Source: an uncultured Blautia sp. | GTDB taxonomy: Bacteria > Bacillota > Clostridia > Lachnospirales > Lachnospiraceae | Reading direction: 5' to 3' | Assembly: GCF_937880195.1 (NCBI RefSeq) | Contig: NZ_CALFLA010000063.1 | Coordinates: 1-6,350 of the forward strand | Length of the DNA: 6,350 bases | In this document: one piece after another, positions 1 through 5,682 of the stretch | How positions within the stretch are numbered: position 1 is the first letter of the stretch | Layout: every line of letters starts with the position of its first letter | The notes under the pieces: model-generated | Told to the model about the DNA's origin: nothing | Seen by the model: the letters and a program-made list of their open reading frames with translations, nothing else | Database searches by the model: none | Made by a program: the position numbers and the translations under genes

Positions 1-43
1 AATACAAATGCTGTAAAAAGAAAACCCTGATCTCTTATATGTT

Positions 44-1423
44 TTATTTTTCTGCTTTTTTCTTTTTTGTTTCTTCCCAGAGCTGATCTGCCTTTGGCGT
101 CCACTGCTCTGCATATGCGGCGCATTTTTCGCAAAGATGCTCTGCTGTTTCTGGAGACTGAAGATCTGTGGAATGAGCTCCTGATTCTTTTACAAGCCTC
201 TTAAGGATCTCTGGATTTTCCAGCATCGGGCATGGGCGGAGCATGTTGTCGTTAAAGGGCTGATTATCGTGATACGCCATAAATAACGGCTGCTTCAAAA
301 TCTCCAGAATCGTATTTTCTCTTATATTTCCATTGGAATAATGAATGAATACACAAGGCTCCGCGTCTCCGTTAGCATTAATATGGAAATAATTTCTTCC
401 TCCGGCAATACATCCTCCTACAAACTCTCCGTCATTCTGAAAATCCATGGTAAAGATTCCCGGTCCATATTCCATATTGCGGATCTCACGCACTCTATCG
501 TGCATATAAACTCTCTGCTCTGCCGTTGGAAGCAGTTCCAGTGAAGCGTCGTTTCCAACAGGCATATAATGAAAATACAAGGCGTAACGGCAGCCTTTTT
601 CCACCAGCATTTCCACAAATTCATCACTGGTAACGCTTTCTATATTCTGGCTTGTATAACAGATGGAGGTTCCGAATACAAGGCCGTTTTCTTTCAGAAG
701 CTCCATAGCATGCATAACCTTACCATATACGCCTTTACCCCGGCGCAGATCATTAACCTCCGGCTTTCCCTCTAAACTCAAAGCCAAAAACAGGTTTCCT
801 GCTTCCTGCATCTGGCGGCACAGCTCTTCATCCACAAGCGTTCCGTTTGTATACGCAAGAAATACACAGTCATTGTGCTTTTTACACAGGGCGATCACAT
901 CTTTTTTACGTACCAGCGGCTCTCCGCCTGTAAGCATATAAAAATAAACCCCAAGCTCTTTTCCCTGGGTAATCACCGAATCCATTTCCTCAAAGGTAAG
1001 ATTCAGCTTATTTCCATATTCGGCCGCCCAGCACCCGGTACAGTGAAGATTGCAGGCGCTGGTAGGATCCATGAGAATGATCCATGGAATATTGCAGTTA
1101 TGGATCTTCCGCATTTCACGAATGGTTTTTGTTCCATTATAAAAAGCTTCATATCCCAGGTTCAAAAGGGTTGTCTTTAATACATTGGGATGAAGCTGGT
1201 CTACCATAGAATTTACATATCTGTTTAATGTATATTCTGGATTCAGCGTAACCCTTCTTAGATATTCCCAATCCATTCCCAGATTAAAATCATCCATATA
1301 TTTCTGAGCTGTATCAAGGATCTTCTCATATGCTCCCTGACGATTTTTATTCATCTGTCCCAGTTCATGCTCTACTATCCCGGCAAAAACCTTTCTTCCT
1401 GCTGCATGCGCTAATTTGTTCAT
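44..1423 (-). CDS. Radical SAM protein with SPASM-like C-terminus, substrate unknown
   Basis: A 459-residue radical SAM enzyme. The 4Fe-4S/SAM-binding motif CNLHCTGC uses C124, C128 and C131 (CxxxCxxC), and the SAM-contacting GGEP motif lies at 166-169. The core barrel spans about residues 110-320. The C-terminal part has further cysteines, C338, C357 (in a GDAEPC context), C398, C431 and C434. This resembles the SPASM/twitch arrangement that binds auxiliary Fe-S clusters in peptide-modifying and related enzymes. About 110 residues precede the core and show no motif I know; the extreme C-terminus is lysine-rich. The start is supported by AGGGAGG at 1431-1437, seven bases upstream. The gene stands 175 bases downstream of hisA behind a hairpin, so it is probably transcribed alone. 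No precursor peptide or partner enzyme is adjacent. The family assignment is firm; the reaction is unknown. Cytoplasmic, as no signal peptide is visible. Confidence 0.93.
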   Translation of the reverse strand: MNKLAHAAGRKVFAGIVEHELGQMNKNRQGAYEKILDTAQKYMDDFNLGMDWEYLRRVTLNPEYTLNRYVNSMVDQLHPNVLKTTLLNLGYEAFYNGTKTIREMRKIHNCNIPWIILMDPTSACNLHCTGCWAAEYGNKLNLTFEEMDSVITQGKELGVYFYMLTGGEPLVRKKDVIALCKKHNDCVFLAYTNGTLVDEELCRQMQEAGNLFLALSLEGKPEVNDLRRGKGVYGKVMHAMELLKENGLVFGTSICYTSQNIESVTSDEFVEMLVEKGCRYALYFHYMPVGNDASLELLPTAEQRVYMHDRVREIRNMEYGPGIFTMDFQNDGEFVGGCIAGGRNYFHINANGDAEPCVFIHYSNGNIRENTILEILKQPLFMAYHDNQPFNDNMLRPCPMLENPEILKRLVKESGAHSTDLQSPETAEHLCEKCAAYAEQWTPKADQLWEETKKKKAEK

Positions 1424-1430
1424 TATGATT

Positions 1431-1497
1431 CCTCCCTGCTGTGTGATCCCGTTTCAGAATAGTCTTTTATACTCTCTGTTGTATGATTTTTATTATA
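1431..1497 (-). promoter_or_regulatory. Candidate promoter and RBS of the radical SAM gene
   Basis: On the minus strand a perfect TATAAT occurs at 1492-1497, about 70 bases before the start codon. No good -35 box lies 16-18 bases upstream (best is TATAGA with 18 spacing, 3/6). The ribosome binding site AGGGAGG is at 1431-1437. The RBS is convincing. The promoter rests on the -10 box and on the position just after the hisA hairpin. Confidence 0.35.
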
Positions 1498-1528
1498 GGC
1501 AGAAACCATAGTTTTTCTATAAACAAAG

Positions 1529-1593
1529 GCAGGACAGTGTTTAGTTTTTTATCATTCCAGACATTTTGTCTAGGAAATAACCCACTGTCCTGC
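1529..1593 (-). terminator. Large nested hairpin after hisA, probable terminator
   Basis: Arms 1529-1539 and 1583-1593 form a perfect 11-bp inverted repeat (GCAGGACAGTG with its complement). The 43-base loop contains a second small hairpin, AGACA/TGTCT at 1559-1563 and 1567-1571. The structure begins five bases after the hisA stop. In the direction of hisA transcription it is followed by a moderately U-rich CCTTTGTTTAT. The position fits a terminator, but the long loop and imperfect U-tract are atypical. It could instead be a 3' stabilising structure. Confidence 0.5.
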
Positions 1594-1598
1594 TTCTT

Positions 1599-2372
1599 CT
1601 ATCTGTTCATTTTTTTTAATTCGTCAAAGGGAATCTTTCCTCCAAATAAATCCAAGGCGCTTCCTACTGTTACATCCAGAAGGCCCTTCCCGTAAATATT
1701 CAGCATCCTGATATCCTCCATGCTGCCTACGCCTCCCGCGTAGGTAACGGGCTTTTCTCCATATTCTGCAAGTATGCCTGCCAGCTCCGTCTCTATGCCT
1801 GAAGCCTTTCCTTCTACATCTACTGCATGTACCAAAAACTCATCACAGTGGCTTCCAAGCTGCCTGAGTTTTTCCGGGGTAACTTCTACGTCTGTAAATT
1901 TCTGCCAGCGATCTGTAACGATATAATAAGTTCCCGCGTTTTTGCGGCAGCTGAGATCAAGAACCAGGCGTTTTTTTCCCACTGCTCTTTCCATTTTTTC
2001 AAGGTTTTCCCAGGAAAGTTTTCCATCAGAAAAAACATAGGAAGTCACTATTACATGACTTGCCCCTGCGTCCAGATATTCCCCGGCATTCTCCGGGGTC
2101 ACGCCTCCTCCGATCTGCAGCCCTCCCGGAAAAGCGTGAAGAGCTTTTAGGGCTTGTTTTTTTGTTTCCTCATAGTAGGGAGAGCTGCCTGGATTCAAAA
2201 GGATCACATGACCTCCCCTAAGTCCTGCATCACGATAAAGCTCTGCATAAAAAGCCCCGTCCTGGGAGGATACAAAATTCTCCCTAGCCTGATCTCCCGC
2301 ATCCTTTAAACTGCCTCCTACAATCTGTTTTACTTTTCCATTATGTATGTCAATGCATGGACGAAATTTCAT
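1599..2372 (-). CDS. hisA: HisA, eukaryotic (HIS6) type: ProFAR isomerase
   Basis: Predicted 1-(5-phosphoribosyl)-5-[(5-phosphoribosylamino)methylideneamino]imidazole-4-carboxamide isomerase, an Amadori rearrangement in histidine biosynthesis. The 257-residue protein is a TIM barrel. It follows the yeast HIS6 pattern rather than ordinary bacterial HisA: CIDIHNGKVKQIVGG at 6-20 (catalytic candidate D8), NFVS at 32-35, QIGGG at 86-90 (phosphate loop), VIVTS at 107-111, LDLSCRK at 138-144, FLVHAVDVEG at 179-188 (second acidic candidate D185), YAGG at 211-214 and the GSALDLFGG end at 237-245. The length matches HIS6 proteins (about 260). The start is fixed by AAAAGGAGGA at 2379-2388, seven bases upstream. 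It has its own candidate promoter and following hairpin. No other his gene is in the window, so it should complement a his operon elsewhere that may lack a standard hisA. The family call is strong; the function is inferred from the family. Confidence 0.92.
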   Translation of the reverse strand: MKFRPCIDIHNGKVKQIVGGSLKDAGDQARENFVSSQDGAFYAELYRDAGLRGGHVILLNPGSSPYYEETKKQALKALHAFPGGLQIGGGVTPENAGEYLDAGASHVIVTSYVFSDGKLSWENLEKMERAVGKKRLVLDLSCRKNAGTYYIVTDRWQKFTDVEVTPEKLRQLGSHCDEFLVHAVDVEGKASGIETELAGILAEYGEKPVTYAGGVGSMEDIRMLNIYGKGLLDVTVGSALDLFGGKIPFDELKKMNR

Positions 2373-2452
2373 TACGCGTCCTCCTTTTCTCTGTTTAAGC
2401 GCCTGATATATGGCAAAAACCTGTTTTTCTTATTCCATACAGTTCTGTTCCT

Positions 2453-2481
2453 ATTATTATATGATACGGAATTTTTTTCAA
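2453..2481 (-). promoter_or_regulatory. Candidate sigma-A promoter of hisA
   Basis: On the minus strand TTGAAA (2476-2481) is separated by 17 bases from AATAAT (2453-2458, 5/6 match). An overlapping perfect TATAAT sits at 2456-2461. The expected start of transcription is near 2446, about 75 bases before the hisA ATG. A small palindrome, ACAGTTCTGT at 2439-2448, covers that point and could be chance or an operator. No T-box or other known leader is recognisable in the 5' leader. Confidence 0.5.
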
Positions 2482-2544
2482 CCTGTTTTTAAATCTCTAT
2501 TCATTTTACTCTATCATAGGAAATCACTTATAGAACAAAGCTCA

Positions 2545-2594
2545 CGGACAGGGAGCAGAGCAGACTTTCCGCCTCTGCTTCGATACCCTGTCCG
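2545..2594 (-). terminator. Two-tier hairpin after the lipoprotein gene
   Basis: The outer arms 2545-2553 and 2586-2594 (CGGACAGGG and its complement) form 9 bp. Directly inside, 2554-2560 and 2573-2579 (AGCAGAG and its complement) form 7 bp around a 12-base loop, with a six-base bulge on one side. The structure starts 21 bases after the lipoprotein stop. In that direction it is followed by TGAGCTTTGTTCTAT, which is only weakly U-rich. A terminator or mRNA 3'-end stabiliser is likely. The paired arms are plain in the sequence; the role is inferred. Confidence 0.5.
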
Positions 2595-2615
2595 AATGCC
2601 TTGATGTTACAGGCT

Positions 2616-3062
2616 TTATCTTCCCTCTGCGGCATTCCCTACTGCGTCGCCTACATCCTCTACCGCTTCTCCGACGCCTTCTCCAAGATCTTTTACACTG
2701 TTTCCAAGCTCTCCAGAAACGGTATCGTCATTCCTGTCTGTATTATTGTCCATTGTGCTGTCAGATCCGTCATTTGTCTGGTCTTCCATCGTATTTTCAT
2801 TCTCTGTCTTATCCTTCTTAGGCGTCTCGTTTTCCATAGCCGGATCTTCTGCCCTGTCTTCCTCCACTGATCCGTCTTTTTTATCAGTCATGTCCCGGTT
2901 CTGATCCTCTGTGTTTTCTTTGTTATCATCACGCTTTTCCACATCCTCTTTCATCGTGCCTGTCTCGTCTGCATTCCTGTCTTTGTTTTCTCCACATGCT
3001 GTAAATACGCCAAGGGCCAGCACAAGAAGCATACCTGTAATAAGGTTTTTCATTTTTTTCAT
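2616..3062 (-). CDS. Small, highly acidic lipoprotein of unknown function
   Basis: A 148-residue protein with a lipoprotein signal peptide: basic MKKMK, a hydrophobic stretch at 7-20, and a lipobox-like VFTAC ending at C23. It should be lipidated and anchored on the outer face of the membrane. Residues 24-116 are low-complexity and hydrophilic, dominated by D, E, N, K and T with almost no hydrophobic residues, so probably disordered. Residues 121-146 form a regular amphipathic segment, with valine or leucine at 123, 126, 130, 134, 137 and 141 and glycines between them, like a short glycine-zipper helix. That pattern suggests self-association or membrane contact. The start has GGAG at 3073-3076, ten bases upstream; a second ATG three codons later is too far from it. 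The gene appears monocistronic. I do not recognise a named family. It is a real gene by its signal peptide and RBS; its role is unknown. Confidence 0.82.
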   Translation of the reverse strand: MKKMKNLITGMLLVLALGVFTACGENKDRNADETGTMKEDVEKRDDNKENTEDQNRDMTDKKDGSVEEDRAEDPAMENETPKKDKTENENTMEDQTNDGSDSTMDNNTDRNDDTVSGELGNSVKDLGEGVGEAVEDVGDAVGNAAEGR

Positions 3063-3106
3063 ACTGTTCCGTCTCCTTTACTTGGATTTAGTTTTCTTAT
3101 ACAGGT

Positions 3107-3135
3107 ATTATGCGCAGTTTTTATTTTTTTATGAA
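3107..3135 (-). promoter_or_regulatory. Candidate promoter of the lipoprotein gene
   Basis: On the minus strand TTCATA (3130-3135, 4/6) lies 17 bases from CATAAT (3107-3112, 5/6), within a very AT-rich stretch about 45 bases before the start codon. In such AT-rich DNA chance matches are common, so this is only a candidate. Confidence 0.38.
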
Positions 3136-3149
3136 AAAATTTTATACTG

Positions 3150-3293
3150 AACAAAGCGGACAAGTCCGCCTAGAACTCCCTAAATCCCTCAATCCTTGAT
3201 GGACTTATTCCGCTTTGCGCGCCAGATGCAAACTGCCATAGGCAGTCATATTCCGCATGCATCTGGTCGCATCCTCGCGGAGCGTTTTTATTT
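3150..3293 (+). other. Structured GC-rich intergenic element with alternative stems
   Basis: This stretch is noncoding and full of inverted repeats. Stem A pairs 3153-3159 with 3210-3216 (AAAGCGG/CCGCTTT), continuing as 3162-3167 with 3201-3206 (AAGTCC/GGACTT). Stem B pairs 3211-3219 with 3276-3284 (CGCTTTGCG/CGCGGAGCG); all nine pairs form only if two G-U wobbles are allowed, which favours the plus strand as RNA. Inside B, stem C pairs 3222-3230 with 3258-3266 (CCAGATGCA/TGCATCTGG). Inside C, stem D pairs 3232-3237 with 3241-3246 around an ATA loop. A perfect 14-base palindromic hairpin lies at 3156-3169. Stem B is followed by TTTTTATTT, a terminator-like tail on the plus strand. Stems A and B share 3211-3216 and exclude each other. 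It may be a small RNA, a dispersed palindromic repeat, or the remnant of a mobile element. No plus-strand gene follows it. Confidence 0.6.
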
Positions 3294-3340
3294 ATTAGGA
3301 AAGTTAGTACAAAATGTACTACTTTCCTAATAAATAAAAA
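3285..3340. repeat. 25-bp inverted repeat with a five-base loop
   Basis: Left arm 3285-3310 and right arm 3316-3340 are complementary over 25 bp with one unpaired T in the left arm. The loop is AAAAT. Neither strand gives a U-run after the stem, so it is not an ordinary intrinsic terminator by itself. Its outer A/T ends serve as the U-tails of two neighbours: the plus-strand structured element on one side and the dapB terminator on the other. Confidence 0.85.
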
Positions 3341-3370
3341 AAGGACCCCTGCCTAAGCAAAAGTCCCTTT
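3336..3370 (-). terminator. Intrinsic terminator of the dapA-dapB operon
   Basis: Seven bases after the dapB stop, the minus strand folds into a continuous 14-bp hairpin. Arm 3357-3370 pairs with 3339-3352 around a UUAG loop, including four G-U pairs, and ends in a run of seven U (3336-3342) that continues AUUUAUU. This is a canonical Rho-independent terminator in the right place. Confidence 0.88.
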
Positions 3371-3377
3371 GTTTCTT

Positions 3378-4136
3378 TTAGCCTTCTATTACGTCTGCCA
3401 TATCATACTTTCCTGCAGGACGTCCTGCAAGGAACTTGGCAGCCTCCACCGCTCCTTTTCCAAACACAGCCTTGGAATAGGCGGTATGCTTAAACTCGAT
3501 CACTTCGTCCGGTCCTGCAAAGATCACTTCATGATCTCCCACAATGGTTCCGCCGCGAACAGCAGAAATTCCAATCTCCTTATCAGAGCGCTTCTCTCTT
3601 TTCTGGCTGCGGTCATAAACATACTGGTACTCGTTTCCCATAGCCTGGTTGAGACTGTCTGCAAGGGCAAGGGCCGTACCGCTTGGCGCATCCAGCTTCA
3701 GACGGTGATGGCGTTCTACAATCTCCATATCAAAGCCTGCCGCTGCCAGAACTCTGGCCGCATCCTGGATCAGTTTCAAAAGCGTATTGATCCCAAGAGA
3801 CATGTTTGCAGATTTAAGAACTGCTGTTTTTTTCGCTGTCTCTTCTACCTTGGCAAGCTGCTCTTCACTTAATCCTGTGGTACAGAGAACTAACGGAAGC
3901 TTCCGCTCTGCACAGTAATCAAGAAGAGCGTCTACTGCCTTTGCAGAAGAAAAGTCGATCACAACGTCAATGTCTTCTTTACAGGCGGAAAGCTCTGTAT
4001 ATACGGGATAAGAAGTATTTCCTTTATCTATAAGATCCACTCCTGCAACGATCTGCGCCTCCGGGTCTTTCTCTGCAAGCTCTGAAATCACCTGCCCCAT
4101 ATGTCCGCAGCATCCGTGCATCATAATTTTAATCAT
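3378..4136 (-). CDS. dapB: 4-hydroxy-tetrahydrodipicolinate reductase
   Basis: DapB reduces 4-hydroxy-tetrahydrodipicolinate, the product of DapA, with NAD(P)H to tetrahydrodipicolinate in the diaminopimelate/lysine pathway. With the start at 4136 it has 252 residues, normal for the family. It shows the N-terminal Rossmann glycine motif GCCGHMG (8-14), DFS at 61-63, CTTG at 85-88 and the signature ERHHRLKLDAPSGT (141-154). In that signature H143/H144 and K147 correspond to the catalytic His and Lys, and SGT binds substrate. RGG at 194-196 and the C-terminal FAGPDEVIEFKHTAYS block are also typical. The frame stays open 13 codons further upstream, but that extension overlaps the dapA end and has no RBS. 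The chosen ATG has AGGAGGA at 4141-4147 and gives the usual MIK start. The gap to dapA is 22 bases, so the two are co-transcribed. Cytoplasmic tetramer in known members. Confidence 0.97.
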   Translation of the reverse strand: MIKIMMHGCCGHMGQVISELAEKDPEAQIVAGVDLIDKGNTSYPVYTELSACKEDIDVVIDFSSAKAVDALLDYCAERKLPLVLCTTGLSEEQLAKVEETAKKTAVLKSANMSLGINTLLKLIQDAARVLAAAGFDMEIVERHHRLKLDAPSGTALALADSLNQAMGNEYQYVYDRSQKREKRSDKEIGISAVRGGTIVGDHEVIFAGPDEVIEFKHTAYSKAVFGKGAVEAAKFLAGRPAGKYDMADVIEG

Positions 4137-4158
4137 AATTTCCTCCTCTTGTGCATGT

Positions 4159-5049
4159 TTATGAAAGAAGACCATAATCCTTCATAGCTTTTTTAAGGAT
4201 TTCTTTGTTGCTCTCCTCCATCTCGCAAAGAGGCATACGAAGAGGTCCTACGTTCATTCCCATCATGTTCATAGCTTCTTTTACCGGAATCGGATTCACC
4301 TCGCAGAAAAGGGCATTGATCAGCGGGACAGCTTCCAGCTGAAGTCTTGCAGCTTCCTTAAGATCACCCTCAAGGAACTTCATAACCATGTCATGAGTCT
4401 GTTTCGGGGCAACATTGGAAAGAACAGAGATTACGCCAAGTCCGCCAAGAGAAAGGATCGGAAGTATCTGATCGTCATTTCCTGAATAAAGCTCAATATC
4501 ATCCCCTACCATAGACATCAGCTTGGCAACCTGAGAAAGATCTCCGCTTGCAGCCTTGATTCCCACAATATTCTTTACATTCTTTACAAGTGCGGCTACT
4601 GTTGCCGGCTGAAGGTTACAGCCTGTACGGCTCGGTACATTATACATAATGATCGGCGTCTCGGGAACAGCCTCTGCAATGGCTGTATAATGTGCGATCA
4701 GTCCTTTTTGCGTAGCCTTATTATAATAAGGAGTCACAATAAGAAGTGCGTCTGCTCCGTAGGAAGCAGCCTCCTTTGACAGCATGATGGCTGTTTCTGT
4801 ACAATTAGAACCTGTACCTGCAATTACCGGAACACGCTTTGCCACCTTGTCTATTGCAAATTTGATCGTCTTCAGATGCTCTCCATGAGTCATTGTAGAA
4901 GATTCTCCTGTTGTTCCGCAGATAATAATAGCGTCTGTGCTGTTGTTGATCTGAAACTCCAGGATCTCCTCCAGCTTCTCATAATTCACACTTCCGTCTT
5001 CATGCATCGGGGTAACGATTGCAACGCCTGCACCCTTAAAAATTGCCAT
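4159..5049 (-). CDS. dapA: 4-hydroxy-tetrahydrodipicolinate synthase
   Basis: DapA condenses pyruvate with L-aspartate 4-semialdehyde, the entry step to diaminopimelate (peptidoglycan) and lysine. The 296-residue TIM barrel has GTTGES at 45-50, TPYYN at 106-110, YNVPSRTG at 136-143 and the Schiff-base lysine K165 in GIKAASGD. T47, Y109, Y136 and R141 match the catalytic proton relay and carboxylate-binding residues of E. coli DapA. H55 and H58 match E. coli H53 and H56 near the lysine inhibitor site, and N82 matches N80. The position matching E84 appears to be T86, so lysine feedback is possible but not assured. The start is set by GGAGG at 5057-5061, seven bases upstream. An open frame 20 codons longer overlaps the end of the preceding gene and lacks an RBS. 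It lies 40 bases after the CobO-like gene and 22 before dapB. Confidence 0.97.
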   Translation of the reverse strand: MAIFKGAGVAIVTPMHEDGSVNYEKLEEILEFQINNSTDAIIICGTTGESSTMTHGEHLKTIKFAIDKVAKRVPVIAGTGSNCTETAIMLSKEAASYGADALLIVTPYYNKATQKGLIAHYTAIAEAVPETPIIMYNVPSRTGCNLQPATVAALVKNVKNIVGIKAASGDLSQVAKLMSMVGDDIELYSGNDDQILPILSLGGLGVISVLSNVAPKQTHDMVMKFLEGDLKEAARLQLEAVPLINALFCEVNPIPVKEAMNMMGMNVGPLRMPLCEMEESNKEILKKAMKDYGLLS

Positions 5050-5089
5050 ATTGGTTCCTCCTTTTATCCTTCTGTATATATTATGCAAA

Positions 5090-5596
5090 TCACATTTTTT
5101 CCGAATCATCGGTATCTTCTGTGAGTTTGATCACTTTATCCGCATAAGGCCTTAAGCCCTCCGGCATAATGGTTCCGGTCATAACGATCTGCATACTGTC
5201 GTCCTTCTGCCTTAAAATATCCGCAACTGCTTCCACTGTGACAATCCCCTGTTCTACAACGCCCAAAAGCTCATCCAACAGTAAAAAATCACATTCCTGG
5301 GTTACGATTACTTTTCTCGCAAAATTCAGACCGTTTAAAATATTTGACCGTTCTTCTTCCTTTTCCTCATCAGTAAGATCGTCATAGCAGCAATCCTGCT
5401 TTTCAAAACGAAAAATTTTGATATCCAGATCATCCAGCTTCTCCAGAAAATCTACGGAACGCCGTTCCCTTCCTTTTAAAAACTGAATGATGATCACACT
5501 TTTGCCTTCTGCGGCAGCCCGCAGTGAATGGCCTAACGCAAGAGTTGTCTTACCCTTCGCGTCTCCACAGTATATTTCTGTTAATTCTCTTTCCAT
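5090..5596 (-). CDS. CobA/CobO-like P-loop protein (divergent corrinoid adenosyltransferase homologue)
   Basis: A 168-residue RecA-like P-loop protein related to the CobA/CobO/BtuR class of ATP:cob(I)alamin adenosyltransferases. Visible matches are the P-loop GDAKGKTT (11-18), VIIIQFLKG (34-42), the Walker B-like CDFLLLDEL (102-110) and MTGT (139-142) followed by PEGLRPYADKVIKL. In typical members the last motif is TGR and a Phe-x-Trp segment sits in the middle. Here the arginine is threonine, and no tryptophan is present anywhere in the protein. Classical adenosyltransferase activity is therefore uncertain. The start has GAGG at 5604-5607, seven bases upstream. It is the first gene of an apparent operon with dapA and dapB, with no other cobalamin gene nearby. 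Automatic annotation would probably call it a cob(I)yrinic acid a,c-diamide adenosyltransferase. I trust the fold more than the reaction. Confidence 0.8.
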   Translation of the reverse strand: MERELTEIYCGDAKGKTTLALGHSLRAAAEGKSVIIIQFLKGRERRSVDFLEKLDDLDIKIFRFEKQDCCYDDLTDEEKEEERSNILNGLNFARKVIVTQECDFLLLDELLGVVEQGIVTVEAVADILRQKDDSMQIVMTGTIMPEGLRPYADKVIKLTEDTDDSEKM

Positions 5597-5644
5597 GACA
5601 ATTCCTCTTTTAGTTGATGAAACTGCATCCTTTTTAATGTCCTT

Positions 5645-5673
5645 ATCTTACCTCAGATCGTGTGAAATTGCAA
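5645..5673 (-). promoter_or_regulatory. Candidate promoter for the CobO-like/dapA/dapB operon
   Basis: In the 86-base gap after the SSB gene, the minus strand has TTGCAA (5668-5673, 4/6) and TAAGAT (5645-5650, 4/6) spaced exactly 17 bases, about 50 bases before the start codon. No terminator hairpin follows the SSB gene, so read-through from it is also possible. I see no recognisable lysine or cobalamin riboswitch; the leader is too short for either. Confidence 0.4.
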
Positions 5674-5682
5674 GACTTTCCA

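Noticed and set aside
1..43. Terminator after the radical SAM gene
   Set aside because: The 43 bases left show no self-complementary stem; any terminator would be outside the window.
50..80. T-rich run as a regulatory tract
   Set aside because: It encodes the lysine-rich C-terminus of the radical SAM protein and needs no further explanation.
2601..2870. Plus-strand open frame rich in I, L, F and C, resembling a membrane protein
   Set aside because: It is the antisense of the acidic lipoprotein. D/E/N/K codons read as hydrophobic residues in reverse, and no RBS precedes it.
3170..3249. Minus-strand open frame through the structured element as a small peptide gene
   Set aside because: It has no start codon or RBS, and the inverted-repeat structure explains the sequence better.
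4137..4175. Upstream extension of DapB by 13 residues
   Set aside because: It overlaps the dapA coding end, has no ribosome binding site, and does not match the normal DapB N-terminus. The ATG at 4136 has AGGAGGA just upstream.
5050..5109. Upstream extension of DapA by 20 residues
   Set aside because: It overlaps the end of the CobO-like gene. The ATG at 5049 has a strong GGAGG at seven bases and gives the standard length.
5597..5682. Possible cobalamin or lysine riboswitch upstream of the CobO-like/dap operon
   Set aside because: The gap is only 86 bases, with no B12-box or lysine-aptamer features and no terminator stem.
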